Shown: positions 26,273-36,134 of the stretch, piece by piece
Numbering within the stretch: the stretch's first letter is position 1
Layout of the letters: every line of letters starts with the position of its first letter
Source: Sulfurimonas sp. HSL3-7
GTDB taxonomy: Bacteria > Campylobacterota > Campylobacteria > Campylobacterales > Sulfurimonadaceae
Assembly (NCBI RefSeq): GCF_039645985.1
Contig: NZ_CP147919.1
Span: 1,364,001 to 1,428,000, forward strand
Reading direction: 5' to 3'
DNA length: 64,000 nucleotides
Notes under the pieces: generated by a model
What the model was told of the DNA's origin: nothing
Database searches by the model: none
The model's input: the letters and a program-made list of their open reading frames with translations, nothing else
Made by a program: the position numbers and the translations under genes

Positions 26273-27077
26273 GATCGTTTTTGTCTTGTTCGATACGTTC
26301 GGCTACAGCTTTATCAAGGTATTCCGCCTCTTCAAGGTCGGTAGGGGTTTTGCCGATGCGGTCCCAGCGGACAATGTAGTTGTCATCCATGCTGAAGTAG
26401 ACAAACCACGGTGTCCCTTCAACGAGTCCGTAAGGGACGGGTCCCCAGAAACGGCTGTCGTTAGAGTGGTCACGGTTGTCGCCCATCATAAAGAATGTAC
26501 CCGCTTCAACACGTATGGGACCGAAGTTGAAGAGCGGCTGCGGGTAGCGCCCGTTGTTGATGATCTTCTCATCGTGATGGATACCGGGATGGTTTTTGGC
26601 GTAAGGGTTTTTGACCCAGAGCTTTCCGCCGAATACCATCAGCTCATAATCGCTGTAGTTCTCTTTAATGAACTGATCGCCTTCTCTTGGGTGCAGGAAG
26701 AGATCCTTGTTCAGGATAAAAAGCTCATCATCAGGCAGGGCCACACAACGCTTGACATAGTGCAGACTCTGGTTGTGCGGATAGCGGAAGATCACAATGT
26801 CACCGCGCTGCGGCGTATCGCCGTCATAGATGTGGCCGTCTGTACCCGGGATAACGGGGATCTCCAGAAACGGAAGGTGGGGTGTGGGTATGCCGTAGGC
26901 AAACTTTTTGGCAAAAAGATGGTCACCGACAAGCAGGGAGTCTTTCATCGAACCGCTGGGAATACGGAAGGCCTGGGCAATAAAAAAAATGATAAAAAGA
27001 ACGATGATGATCGTTCCCGTCCAGGAGTTGGAAAAGCGGTAGGCTTTGCCCGCCGCGTTAAATATTTTTTGTTTCAT
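26259..27077 (-). CDS. lepB: Signal peptidase I
   Basis: LepB, 272 residues, removes signal peptides at the outer face of the inner membrane. One transmembrane segment (WTGTIIIVLFIIFFIAQAF) is followed by the nucleophile region IPSGSMKDSLLVGD with catalytic Ser43 and by the general base Lys109 in SLHYVKRCVALPDDE. The C-terminal box GDNRDHSNDSRFWGPV is intact. It overlaps folD by one base and the M50 protease gene by 14 bases. Confidence 0.95.
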   Translation of the reverse strand: MKQKIFNAAGKAYRFSNSWTGTIIIVLFIIFFIAQAFRIPSGSMKDSLLVGDHLFAKKFAYGIPTPHLPFLEIPVIPGTDGHIYDGDTPQRGDIVIFRYPHNQSLHYVKRCVALPDDELFILNKDLFLHPREGDQFIKENYSDYELMVFGGKLWVKNPYAKNHPGIHHDEKIINNGRYPQPLFNFGPIRVEAGTFFMMGDNRDHSNDSRFWGPVPYGLVEGTPWFVYFSMDDNYIVRWDRIGKTPTDLEEAEYLDKAVAERIEQDKNDHGLY

Positions 27078-27931
27078 TAACTCTCTTTAGCGTGTGCCTG
27101 TGCGGCACGAAGGGTGTTTTGCAGAAGCATAGCGATCGTCATCGGACCGACACCGCCCGGGACCGGTGTGATGAAAGAACATTTAGACGAGACATTCTTA
27201 AAGTCGACATCACCCACAAGCTTGCCGTCTGGCGCGCGGTTGATACCGATGTCGATGACGATAGCGCCCTCTTTGACCATGTCTTCTTTGATCAGGTTGA
27301 TGACACCGGCTCCGACAAGGATGATATCGGCGTTCAGGGTACAGGCTTTAAGATCTTTGGTATAGATATGCGTGATCTGCACGGTCGCATCGGCGTTTAA
27401 AAGCAGGGCGGCCATCGGTTTTCCGACGATGTTGGAGGCACCGACGACAACGGCGTTCATCCCTTTCGGATCGATGTTGTACTCTTTAAGCAGTTCCATC
27501 ACACCCAGCGGCGTGCACGGTACAAAACCCTCAAGCCCCGTGGTCAAGCGACCGACATTGTACGGATGAAAACCGTCGACATCTTTGTTAGGTGCGACAA
27601 GCTCAAGCAGTTTTGTCGTATCGACCTGCGGCGGAAGAGGAAGCTGGATCAGAATACCGTCAATACTTGTGTTTTGGTTCATCATCTTGATGGTGTTTTC
27701 TATGGCATCTTGCGAGATGTCAGCCGGCATCTCATGCGTTACCGAGTAGAAACCGACACGGTCGCACGCTTTTTTCTTCATGCTCACATAGGCGTGACTG
27801 GCAGGATCGTTGCCGACCAAAATAACGGCCAGACCGGGTGTACGGCCTGTCGTCTCCTTAAGCGTTTTAGCATCGACTGCGACTCGGTCTTCTATCTTTT
27901 TTGCAAGTGCTTTACCATCAAGAATCTGCAT
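27077..27931 (-). CDS. folD: Bifunctional methylenetetrahydrofolate dehydrogenase / cyclohydrolase
   Basis: FolD, 284 residues, converts 5,10-methylene-THF to 10-formyl-THF in the cytosol. Signatures visible are PASHAYVSMKKKACDRVGF (catalytic Lys region), GILIQLPLPPQVD, DVDGFHPYNVGRL and the NADP-binding NAVVVGASNIVGKPMAALL followed by PVPGGVGPMTIAMLLQNT. It is the first gene of the minus-strand group running to trpB. It shares formyl-THF metabolism with purU at 42730. Confidence 0.96.
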   Translation of the reverse strand: MQILDGKALAKKIEDRVAVDAKTLKETTGRTPGLAVILVGNDPASHAYVSMKKKACDRVGFYSVTHEMPADISQDAIENTIKMMNQNTSIDGILIQLPLPPQVDTTKLLELVAPNKDVDGFHPYNVGRLTTGLEGFVPCTPLGVMELLKEYNIDPKGMNAVVVGASNIVGKPMAALLLNADATVQITHIYTKDLKACTLNADIILVGAGVINLIKEDMVKEGAIVIDIGINRAPDGKLVGDVDFKNVSSKCSFITPVPGGVGPMTIAMLLQNTLRAAQAHAKES

Positions 27932-27992
27932 TTATGCCCTCTACATTAAAATTGCGTTACTATATCGTCAAATATATTATAAGGTGCTTTGA

Positions 27993-28346
27993 ATGAAGCG
28001 TTTGTCGGCATTTGCTGCTCTCTTTTTACTTTTTGATTCACTGCAGGCGGAAGTCTCGTTCATCACCGAAGCCGAGTATGCTTCGCAGCTTTATCACAGT
28101 CCGAGAGGCATCGGCTGTCATAAATGTCACGGTGACCAAGGCGAGGGCAGGCTTATCGCTTCATACAAAGACAAAGGCGAAGATAAAGTCTTCCATCCCC
28201 CGGCTATCAATCAGATCGGTTACGATGCCTTTGTCGACGCGATGAAAAAGCGCCAAAAAGGGATGCCGAGATACTTTTTGACCGCAAATGAGATCAAAGC
28301 ACTCTTTTTTTATCTGCATCAGAAGGAGAGTGACAATGCTCATTAA
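27993..28346 (+). CDS. Small periplasmic cytochrome c
   Basis: A 117-residue c-type cytochrome. The signal peptide KRLSAFAALFLLFDSLQAEV is followed by the heme motif CHKCH in GIGCHKCHGDQGEG, and the likely axial Met is in KRQKGMPRYFLT. It resembles the monoheme c-type cytochromes common in the periplasm of Campylobacterota, which shuttle electrons between respiratory complexes. Its last 11 bases overlap the CitE-like gene, an odd coupling of a periplasmic redox protein with a cytosolic lyase-type enzyme. Confidence 0.85.
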   Translation: MKRLSAFAALFLLFDSLQAEVSFITEAEYASQLYHSPRGIGCHKCHGDQGEGRLIASYKDKGEDKVFHPPAINQIGYDAFVDAMKKRQKGMPRYFLTANEIKALFFYLHQKESDNAH

Positions 28347-29268
28347 AAATTCATCCATTATTGCCCAGGCACTTGAAGAAAAAAACCTCGATCTTCTCGA
28401 TGAGTTCGTCTTTGCACAACGACGCACCCTTAACAGAAGCAGTGGCTACAAATCGCCTCTGATGCTTTCAGCCCACAACCTTAACCACATCAACAAGATA
28501 CCGGAACTTCAGACCGATGCCGTTGTTTTAAATCTGGAAGACGGCGTTTCGGCTGAGCAGAAGCCCTTTGCACTGCGTCTGGTAATGTTGGCACTGAGCA
28601 ACCTGCGTGAATCCGAAAAAAAGATCATCGTCCGTGTCAATGCCCTGGATGAGGGCGGTGCCGAGGAGATCGAACTGCTGAACAGTTTCAAACCCGATGC
28701 CATCCGTGTCCCCAAGGTCAAGACGCAGGCGGATGTGCAGCGAGCTCTGTCACTTTGTGATGATGATATCGAGCTGCATCTTTCCATAGAGACAAAAGAG
28801 GCGTGGTCAAATCTTTCTACACTGAAGCCGAACGGCAGGGTTACGGCATTTTATCTGGGTATTTTGGATCTTTTTGCCGACCTGAATCTCTCGCAGGATC
28901 TTATTCAGGTTGACAACCCTTTGATGCACCATATTCTGTCGCACTTTTTACTAACGGCCAAGACGATAGGAGTCAAACCGGTCTCTTTTGTCTATCAGGA
29001 CTATAAAAACGAAGCGGATTTTCACGCCTGGCTGCGTCTTGAGAAAAAGATGGGTTTTGATGCCAAGGGGTGTATCTCGCCCAAACAAGCGGAACAGGCC
29101 CAGATGGTGTTCGGTATTGATGATGAAAAGATTGAAAGAGCGCGCTATATCGTCAAGTGTTTTGAAGAGAAACGTGCGCAAGGCGTTACAGGATTTAGCG
29201 ACAAGCGATACGGGTTTATCGACGAGCCGATTTATAAAGGGGCGTTAGCTCTTCTCAACGCCCAATAG
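28336..29268 (+). CDS. HpcH/HpaI aldolase / citrate lyase beta-like (CitE-like) protein
   Basis: A 310-residue TIM-barrel protein of the HpcH/HpaI/CitE superfamily. Motifs are SPLMLSAHNLNHI at the N-terminus, DAVVLNLEDGVSAEQKPFAL (metal-ligand and Glu region), RVNALDEGGAEE, AIRVPKVKTQADV and FYLGILDLFADLNLS. Family members cleave or form C-C bonds of CoA thioesters (citryl-CoA, malyl-CoA, citramalyl-CoA) using Mg2+. Citrate lyase alpha and gamma subunits are absent here, so it is not part of a canonical citrate lyase. The substrate is unknown. ATG 28336 has a strong AAGGAG site. Its end overlaps the tail of the convergent TolC gene by 14 bases. Confidence 0.8.
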   Translation: MLIKNSSIIAQALEEKNLDLLDEFVFAQRRTLNRSSGYKSPLMLSAHNLNHINKIPELQTDAVVLNLEDGVSAEQKPFALRLVMLALSNLRESEKKIIVRVNALDEGGAEEIELLNSFKPDAIRVPKVKTQADVQRALSLCDDDIELHLSIETKEAWSNLSTLKPNGRVTAFYLGILDLFADLNLSQDLIQVDNPLMHHILSHFLLTAKTIGVKPVSFVYQDYKNEADFHAWLRLEKKMGFDAKGCISPKQAEQAQMVFGIDDEKIERARYIVKCFEEKRAQGVTGFSDKRYGFIDEPIYKGALALLNAQ

Positions 29269-30562
29269 CACGTTCTAACGCGGCTAAGACGATGTAATAG
29301 TCATAGTAATACGAGACAAGGGTAGCATTGGCACTGATGTAGCTCTGTCTTGCTTCCTCAAGTTCGATATAATCCGAAAGTCCGTTCTCGTAACGCCGCT
29401 GTGCCTGGCCGAACTTCTCTTTCGCCGCCCTCGAGAGCGCCTCGGAAAGTTTGACGTTCGCTTCGGATTTGAGCAGGTTTATTTTGGCGCTGCTGGTTTC
29501 CTGACGGATGCGCAGTTTGGTTTCGTCATAGGCCGAACGTGCCTGTAGCAGCGCAATCTTAGCCTCTTCGGTTCTCGCAAGCGTACGCAGCCCGCCAAAG
29601 AGATTCCATTTCAGGTTGACGTTCGCATTCCACTGCTGTTGCGGTATATAACCCTGGAGTGCATCTTCGACACTGCTGTACTGGTAATCACCGCCGAGAT
29701 AGAGACCCGGATAATACCCGCCCTTCTCACGCCGTACATTGCTTCGGGCACTTTTGATCTTCTGTTCAAAGTTTTTTAGCTCATAGCGGTGGGCATAGGC
29801 AAATGCCTCCATTTGCTCAAGTGACATTGATTCTCTCGGCAGCGAATCATAGAGGTTGTTTGAGATGTTCAGGTCGGGTATATAGACCTTACCTTCAACC
29901 GTCTCATAGATATTACCGATACTTTTGTCCAGCTGAACGTAGGCAAGTTTGACGTCATACGTCGCATTTTCATAATCGAGCTGTGCTTCGATGAGTCGGA
30001 CCCGGGCATCGACGACGTCGATCTTGGTCCTGATACCGGCTTGAAAATACCGGCTGGCGCGTTCTAGCTGCTGTTCGGTCAGTGTGATGTTCTCTTTGTA
30101 GACCTCGATAAGACTCGTTTTGCGAAGCAGGTCGTAATAGTCTCTTTTTATAGTGTATATCTTGTTGGCTATCTCCTGACTGTAGGAAGCGAAACTGGCG
30201 TTGGTCTCCTGTGTATAGTAGTCGATCGACCCGCCGGTCTTGCCGAAGTCGTAAATAAGTTGTGATGCGGTAAGTTTGCCGGTTATGAGCTCTCCGCTCT
30301 CCCGGCCGCCCACGGCATTGATACCGGTCAGACCGGCGCCGCCATAGAGATCAACCTGCGGCAGATAATCGGCTTTTGCCTGATTCGTACGTTCTTTGGC
30401 GATCCCGACATTATCGCGGGAGATGTTGAGATCGGGGCTGTTAACGAGCGCTTTTTCGATCATTATGTCGATTGTGTATAGTCCGCTGTCAGCGTAAAGT
30501 GACAAGCTTGCAATGGTGAATAACAACAGTTTTTTAGGACTAGGCATTGCGCGATTCATCAT
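29255..30562 (-). CDS. TolC-family outer-membrane efflux protein
   Basis: A 435-residue TolC-like trimeric channel protein. The signal peptide (KLLLFTIASLSLYADS) precedes two repeats of long helices and beta-strand ends, each with typical patterns such as KADYLPQVDLYGGAGL and KGGYYPGLYLGGDYQYS, SQLIYDFGKTGGSI and LKWNLFGGLRTLARTEEAK. It completes a tripartite RND pump with the two upstream genes. ATG 30562 has GGGGA upstream and gives a proper signal peptide; the frame extends 26 codons further but without one. Confidence 0.88.
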   Translation of the reverse strand: MMNRAMPSPKKLLLFTIASLSLYADSGLYTIDIMIEKALVNSPDLNISRDNVGIAKERTNQAKADYLPQVDLYGGAGLTGINAVGGRESGELITGKLTASQLIYDFGKTGGSIDYYTQETNASFASYSQEIANKIYTIKRDYYDLLRKTSLIEVYKENITLTEQQLERASRYFQAGIRTKIDVVDARVRLIEAQLDYENATYDVKLAYVQLDKSIGNIYETVEGKVYIPDLNISNNLYDSLPRESMSLEQMEAFAYAHRYELKNFEQKIKSARSNVRREKGGYYPGLYLGGDYQYSSVEDALQGYIPQQQWNANVNLKWNLFGGLRTLARTEEAKIALLQARSAYDETKLRIRQETSSAKINLLKSEANVKLSEALSRAAKEKFGQAQRRYENGLSDYIELEEARQSYISANATLVSYYYDYYIVLAALERAIGR

Positions 30563-30611
30563 TAGTGATCCCCTATATAGTGCTGCCGGCACTGTGTTGT
30601 AACGCTTGTCA

Positions 30612-33600
30612 TCAGATAGACTCCCTTTTGGCGATCTCATCTTCGACGCTTATAAATTTTTCACGCATCGTCTCCAACAGTACGTAGAGTACCGGCACGA
30701 GTAGGGTGCTGACCATGGTCGCCGCCAGCATCCCGCCGAGTAGGCCTATACCGATCGACTTTTGCGTAACGGCACCGGCACCGGTACTAAAGGCCAACGG
30801 AAGCACACCAAACACAAAAGAGAGGATGGTCATCATAATGGCGCGAAAGCGCAGTCTGCCGGCTTGAATACCCGACTCGACGATACTTTTTCCGGATTCT
30901 CGAAGTTCTTTGGCGAACTCGACGATAAGGATCGCATTTTTGGAGGCGAGGGCGATCAGGAGCACCAGACCGACCTGTGCATAGACGTTGAGCGGCAGCC
31001 CGGCCAGTTTAAGCGCCCCCATCGCTCCGATCATGACGACGGGAACGGAGAGAAGGATCATCAGCGGCAGGATCCAGGACTCATACTGCGCCGAAAGGAC
31101 AAGAAACACGACCAGCGCGACAAAGATGAATATGACAGACTGTGCGTTACCCGCAAGTTTTTCCTGAAACGACATACCGGACCAATCGTATCCGTATGTG
31201 ATCGGCAATACACGTTCAGCAATCTCCTCCATTGCGGCCATTGCCTCGCCGGAGCTGTGTCCAGGTGCGGCGGAACCGTTGATCTGAATGGATCGGTACA
31301 GGTTGTAGTGGGCGATGTTTTGCGGTCCCGTCCCTTCGTGTATGGTAACCAGTGCAGACATCGGCACCATTTTCCCCTGTCTGTTTTTGACATAAAGTTT
31401 GTTGATGTCGCTTCTATCGCTCCTGAACTCTTTTTCCGCCTGAACAAAGACCCTGAAGACCTTCCCGAACTTAGTGAAATCATTGATGTATAAAGAGCCA
31501 AGATAGGTCTGCATCGTTCCAAACAGCGTAGCGACGTCAACGCCAAGTGCATTAGCCTTTTTACGGTCGATATCGATCGAGTAGATAGGATAGTTGGGGT
31601 CATAGGTCGTAAATGCTCTTTCTATTCTCTGATCGGCGTTGGCTTGTTTGATGATCTCCTGCGTGTATGCCAAGAAGGTGTCCACATCGCCCGACAGGTA
31701 ATCCTGAACCCTGAAGTCAAACCCGCCGACGCTGCCAAGACCGGTAATCCCCGGCATATTGAATGCAGCGACGTTGGCATCGGAAATATGGGCTGTCCGT
31801 TTAAACACCTCTGTGATGATACTCTCGACATCCATTCCCGGTGCCGTTCTTTCGTCCCAGGGAGTCAGCGTCAAAAACATTGCGCCGGCGCTGCCGTCCA
31901 ATGTCTTTGTGACGACGTTATAGCCATCGAAAGCGACGACATCAGAGACACCGGGAATACCGGCGACGATTTCTGCGACCTCTTTGCGGACATCGACGGT
32001 ACGCTCGATGGAGCTGCCCGGCTTAAGGTTCAGCGCGACCATCATGACGCCCTTGTCTTCAGCAGGGACAAACCCCGTCGGTGTCGTTGCAAACATGTAA
32101 TAGATGAGGGCCAGCAGTCCGAAAAAGAGAGTCAATACAACATATCGGGCTTTGACGAGCAGGGTGATGGCGGCTGTATATTTGTCGGTAAGCCAGGAAA
32201 AGCCTTTTTCGAATAGCCGGAAACCGACAAAGACCTTTTCATCAACACCGCGTCTTTTGATGATGATCGCAGCGATAGCAGGTGAAAGCGTCAGTGCATT
32301 GAGCGATGAGACCATGACGGCGAACGAGATCGTCAGGGCGAACTGCTGATAGAGTGAACCGGTGATACCGGGCATCATGGAGACCGGGACAAAAACAGCC
32401 ACAAGAACGAGCGTCGTCGAGATGATCGGACCGATCAGTTCTATCATTGCCTTCTTGACGACTTGAGGCAGCGTGAGATCAGGTTCCCTGTACATGATGA
32501 CTTCGACATTTTCAACGACCAGGATGACGTCGTCGACGACGATTCCGATGGCGAGGATGAGACCAAAGAGCGTCAGGAAATTGATAGAAAAACCGGGTAC
32601 GATGTACATGGCGACAAAGGCCCCGACCAGCGAAACCGGGATAGCAACCGCCGCGATTACAGTCGGACGCCATGACTGCAGAAAGATGTAGATGATCATA
32701 ATGACCAACAAGACGGCGATAAACAGGTTGGTGACGACGTTGTCAATAGCGACGTTGACATACTTTGTCGTATCGTAGGGGATAGAGTAGGTGATACCCG
32801 CGGGGAAACGGGATTTCACCCTTTCCATAACCTTGCCTACCGCTTCACGGATCTCCAGTGCATTACTGCCGGGAAGCTGATAGATGCCGACAAGGCCGGT
32901 CGGTTTTTTGTTCAGGATTGCATTCCAGTCATATTTTTCAGCACCCAATTCAACACGTGCAACATCGCGCAGGTAGATCAAAGAGCCGTCTTCCTTATAT
33001 CTGATGACGATCTCTTCAAACTCGTTGACTTGCGTCAGACGCCCTTCTGCTGTCAGAACATACTCGATCTGCTGATCACGGTACGTCGGCGCAGAACCGA
33101 TCTTTCCAACAGCAGCCTGCTTGTTCTGGGATTTGATCGCATTGATGATGTCATCAGGTGTCAAGCCCAGGGCAGCGATCCGGTCGGGGTTAAGCCAGAT
33201 ACGCATCGCGTATTTCTTCTCCCCCATGTTCTCGGCCTTTCCGACACCGGGAATACGTTTCAACTCATCAAGAATATTAATGTTGATAAAGTTCGAGAGG
33301 AAGGCATCATCAAAACGTTCGTCGCCGTTGAGTGTGACCATACAGACAATATTAGGGCTCTGTTTGTCAACGACAACACCCTGTTGTCGTACTTCAGCCG
33401 GAAGAGAGGGGGTAGCAATTGAGACCTTGTTCTGCACATCGACTGCGGCGATATCAAGGTCATAGCCGGGCTCGAAATAGACCGTTATGATGGACTGGCC
33501 CGTCGAGGTACTGGACGAATCGATGTAGATGGATCCCTGTATGCCATTTAGCTTGTCTTCGATAGGGCGAGTGACAGACTCTTCGACTGCGTAGGCATTT

Positions 33601-33758
33601 GCACCGGTATAGGTCGCTGACACCTGAACGGTCGGCGGAACAACGTCGGGAAACTCTTGTACCGGCAGTACGACCATGGAGACAAGACCGCCGACGATGA
33701 TAAGCAGCGAGATAACCATCGCAAAAATAGGACGTTTGATAAAGGTTACGGAAAACAT
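30612..33758 (-). CDS. RND multidrug efflux transporter (HAE1/AcrB-like)
   Basis: A 1048-residue inner-membrane pump with 12 transmembrane segments and two large periplasmic loops. The N-terminus [19 protein letters not shown], the [19 protein letters not shown] region, the proton-relay pair in [16 protein letters not shown] in TM4, and [11 protein letters not shown] are hallmarks of the HAE-1 family exporting drugs, bile-type detergents or solvents. It is fused by adjacency to the adaptor (33759) and to TolC. There is no TetR/MarR regulator beside the operon in this window. Confidence 0.95.
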   Translation of the reverse strand: MFSVTFIKRPIFAMVISLLIIVGGLVSMVVLPVQEFPDVVPPTVQVSATYTGANAYAVEESVTRPIEDKLNGIQGSIYIDSSSTSTGQSIITVYFEPGYDLDIAAVDVQNKVSIATPSLPAEVRQQGVVVDKQSPNIVCMVTLNGDERFDDAFLSNFININILDELKRIPGVGKAENMGEKKYAMRIWLNPDRIAALGLTPDDIINAIKSQNKQAAVGKIGSAPTYRDQQIEYVLTAEGRLTQVNEFEEIVIRYKEDGSLIYLRDVARVELGAEKYDWNAILNKKPTGLVGIYQLPGSNALEIREAVGKVMERVKSRFPAGITYSIPYDTTKYVNVAIDNVVTNLFIAVLLVIMIIYIFLQSWRPTVIAAVAIPVSLVGAFVAMYIVPGFSINFLTLFGLILAIGIVVDDVILVVENVEVIMYREPDLTLPQVVKKAMIELIGPIISTTLVLVAVFVPVSMMPGITGSLYQQFALTISFAVMVSSLNALTLSPAIAAIIIKRRGVDEKVFVGFRLFEKGFSWLTDKYTAAITLLVKARYVVLTLFFGLLALIYYMFATTPTGFVPAEDKGVMMVALNLKPGSSIERTVDVRKEVAEIVAGIPGVSDVVAFDGYNVVTKTLDGSAGAMFLTLTPWDERTAPGMDVESIITEVFKRTAHISDANVAAFNMPGITGLGSVGGFDFRVQDYLSGDVDTFLAYTQEIIKQANADQRIERAFTTYDPNYPIYSIDIDRKKANALGVDVATLFGTMQTYLGSLYINDFTKFGKVFRVFVQAEKEFRSDRSDINKLYVKNRQGKMVPMSALVTIHEGTGPQNIAHYNLYRSIQINGSAAPGHSSGEAMAAMEEIAERVLPITYGYDWSGMSFQEKLAGNAQSVIFIFVALVVFLVLSAQYESWILPLMILLSVPVVMIGAMGALKLAGLPLNVYAQVGLVLLIALASKNAILIVEFAKELRESGKSIVESGIQAGRLRFRAIMMTILSFVFGVLPLAFSTGAGAVTQKSIGIGLLGGMLAATMVSTLLVPVLYVLLETMREKFISVEDEIAKRESI

Positions 33759-34949
33759 CTACTCTGTGACCTCATCCGGAATGAGCTTGTGCGCTTTCAT
33801 CACGGCCACGATCCCTTTTGTTTCGGTGACATCCGTCGGTTCCAGCAGTCGGCCGTCTTTGACCTTCATCAAGCCGGAGATGACAACGCGGTCGCCGTCG
33901 TGAAGCCCCTCGGCAATACCGGTGTAATAGCGCGATGAGTAATTGGTCGTGACACTGGTCCGTTTTGTCGTACTGTCGGCGTCGACCGTATAGACGAATT
34001 TACCCAACTGGTCTTCAAAAACAGCCTGCGGCGGCACCATGATAAAATCAAATTCATCGGTGACAAAAACATTGATATAGACGAAGGTGCCGGGATAAAC
34101 GGAGCGCCCTCTATTGTCAATGGTTGCCCGCATGGAGATGGTTGACGTCAAAGGGTCAACGGTGTTGTTAGCAAAATCGACATAGCCGTCAAGACGTTTG
34201 CGTTTCAACACATCTTCACCCTGACCGCGGACTTCGATAAAAGCAGGCAGCTTTTTACGCGATCGGAATTTGTAGATCTTTTGCACGTCACTTTCTGAAG
34301 GGCTGAAATACGCGTAGATCTTGTCCGATTGAAGAATGGTTGTCAACAAGGTCGATTCGCCGTAACCGACCAGATTGCCGACATCGACGCGACGGGCACT
34401 GACCTGACCCGACACGGGCGCAGTGATGCGTGTGTAGCTGAGCGCGAGTTCGGCATTTTGGATAGCAGCATTGTCCGCCTCTACCGTTGCGAGAAGCTCA
34501 CCGTATTTTGCCTCGTATTCCTCCAGTGTGGCGCGCGGGGCAAGGCCGTCTTTGACAAGTGGCCGGTAGCGGTTCATGTCGGCTTTGGCCAATGCAAGTG
34601 AAGCAAGGTCTCTCTGTTTCTTGGCTTTGGCGGAACGCAGATTGCTTTTGTATTCAGACTGTTCAATTAAGAAGAGTCTGTCACCTTCTTTGACATAGGC
34701 ACCGTCTCTGAAATAAATTTTTTCCAGCCGACCTGAGACACGGGCACGGATCTCCTGGTCGCTGCTCGCCTTTGTCATGCCGGTATACTGCATCCAGAGC
34801 GGAAGTTTCTTTTTGTGGACAGTTACCGTCTCAACATTGAGCGGCGGCGGTGTTTTTGCTGCAGTCTCTGTTTTCTCTTCCGCGCAGCCGACAACGAAGA
34901 GTGAAACCGACAAAACAACGGAAATGGCAACTTTTTTAGGATGGAACAT
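33759..34949 (-). CDS. RND efflux periplasmic adaptor lipoprotein
   Basis: A 396-residue membrane fusion protein. Signal peptide with lipobox ends FVVGC (Cys22). The order is lipoyl half (TGMTKASSDQEIRARVSGRLEKIYFRDGAYVKEGDRLFLIE), helical hairpin, second lipoyl half (LSYTRITAPVSGQVSARRVDVGNLV), beta-barrel and membrane-proximal domain. It bridges the RND pump and the TolC channel. It is the first gene of the three-gene operon and its stop is directly followed by the pump start. Confidence 0.92.
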   Translation of the reverse strand: MFHPKKVAISVVLSVSLFVVGCAEEKTETAAKTPPPLNVETVTVHKKKLPLWMQYTGMTKASSDQEIRARVSGRLEKIYFRDGAYVKEGDRLFLIEQSEYKSNLRSAKAKKQRDLASLALAKADMNRYRPLVKDGLAPRATLEEYEAKYGELLATVEADNAAIQNAELALSYTRITAPVSGQVSARRVDVGNLVGYGESTLLTTILQSDKIYAYFSPSESDVQKIYKFRSRKKLPAFIEVRGQGEDVLKRKRLDGYVDFANNTVDPLTSTISMRATIDNRGRSVYPGTFVYINVFVTDEFDFIMVPPQAVFEDQLGKFVYTVDADSTTKRTSVTTNYSSRYYTGIAEGLHDGDRVVISGLMKVKDGRLLEPTDVTETKGIVAVMKAHKLIPDEVTE

Positions 34950-35081
34950 GATGATCCTTGAACAACTATTTCATACTGTATTAATCGTAGCTAAATAATT
35001 GTTAGGTATTCTTAAGTAACTCAATGAAAGTGGTGATTATCTATACAGTAAAGAGAGGATGACTTCGATATACCAAAGTGC

Positions 35082-35954
35082 TCAGTAACCTCTCAGGTAG
35101 TAGCCGACCTTGTATCGTATCAGTGTTTTCTGTTCGGGGCGGGGATATTTGCTGTAGGCGTACTCGATCGTCTCTTTAGTCGTATCATCCAAAATATAGA
35201 AATCGCTTTTTTCAACGAATTTTATCTCGGAAATGTCGCCGTTTGGATAGAGGTAGAACTCGACAATATTGGTGCTGTTAACGCGTAGATCGTTGGGAAT
35301 GTTGACGCGTCCGACACGGTTCAGGACCTGCTGGGTGATACGGCGCATGATCTCCTGGTTGTCGAGGATATACTTCTGTTCGCCTGGACTCAGCTCGCCG
35401 AATGTCTCACCGTACGCCTCTTTGATGTCGGAGAGTAGTTTGCTTTCACGTTTGTTTGAACGCGTTGTCTGTTGTTTTTGTGCAGGCGTATCAACTTTTT
35501 TTGACAGCATTGAGTAGAGTTTACCGTGCTCTTTTGTTACGTTTTCATCTGTCTTGGCAACGGGTTCTTTGACAACAGGGATGTAGGGCTTTTCAGGCGG
35601 AAGCGGCTCGCTCTTCGGTTTTTTCGGCTCCGGTTCTTTCGGTTCGATTTTTGTCACCGGAGGCTGCGGCTGTTGCGGCGGTTTCGGCTCGTACTTCTTG
35701 AACGGTTTTTTCGTGATCTCTTTGAGTTGTTTACCTTTGGGCATGAGCTTCTGTTCCGTCGGTATCGCCTTGTTTTTAACAGCCGCATCTTTCTTCACCT
35801 CGGGACGCTCTTTCAGAGAGACTTTGATGCGGTGCTCTTTTGGAGGCTCCGTTTTCTCGGCAGCAGGCGTGTAAAAACCCAGAAGAACGAAGATGAGTAT
35901 GATCAAAAGATGAAACATCAAAGCAATGAGAAAAGCGGCGGTTGAACGACTCAT
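35082..35954 (-). CDS. TonB-like protein (proline-rich, periplasmic C-terminal domain)
   Basis: A 290-residue protein with the TonB/TolA layout. An uncleaved N-terminal anchor (AAFLIALMFHLLIILIFVLLG) is followed by a Pro/Lys/Glu-rich span (KYEPKPPQQPQPPVTKIEPK, EPEPKKPKSEPLPPEKPY) and a folded C-terminal domain of about 95 residues (RRITQQVLNRVGRVNIP, EFYLYPNGDISEIKFVEKS) related to TonB_C. It transduces inner-membrane energy to outer-membrane receptors if it is a true TonB; ExbB/ExbD are not here. ATG 35954 is chosen with GGATC upstream. Confidence 0.78.
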   Translation of the reverse strand: MSRSTAAFLIALMFHLLIILIFVLLGFYTPAAEKTEPPKEHRIKVSLKERPEVKKDAAVKNKAIPTEQKLMPKGKQLKEITKKPFKKYEPKPPQQPQPPVTKIEPKEPEPKKPKSEPLPPEKPYIPVVKEPVAKTDENVTKEHGKLYSMLSKKVDTPAQKQQTTRSNKRESKLLSDIKEAYGETFGELSPGEQKYILDNQEIMRRITQQVLNRVGRVNIPNDLRVNSTNIVEFYLYPNGDISEIKFVEKSDFYILDDTTKETIEYAYSKYPRPEQKTLIRYKVGYYLRGY

Positions 35955-36098
35955 AAGATCCAATAATGTATGATTTTCGAGATTATAGCATACCGCCATT
36001 AACGATCGTTTTTATGAGGGTACTCTTTATCAAAGCATAAGTAATAGCGTTTGCTCGGAGATAGGCATGAGAAAACATAGGGATAATTGTGCATTCGC

Positions 36099-36104
36099 TA
36101 TAAT
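36099..36104 (+). promoter_or_regulatory. -10 box of the hemL operon
   Basis: TATAAT lies 31 bases before the hemL start codon in the gap between the divergent TonB-like gene and hemL. A start of transcription near 36111 would give a short 5' leader. Confidence 0.6.
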
Positions 36105-36134
36105 AACGCCATTACAAAATGATCAGGAAAATAT

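Noticed and set aside
26196-27080. 294-residue plus-strand frame opposite lepB
   Set aside because: It is the antisense shadow of lepB (conserved catalytic motifs on the minus strand) and contains no recognisable domain.
30762-31493. 243-residue plus-strand frame opposite the RND pump gene
   Set aside because: Antisense shadow of the transporter; charge-rich without family pattern.
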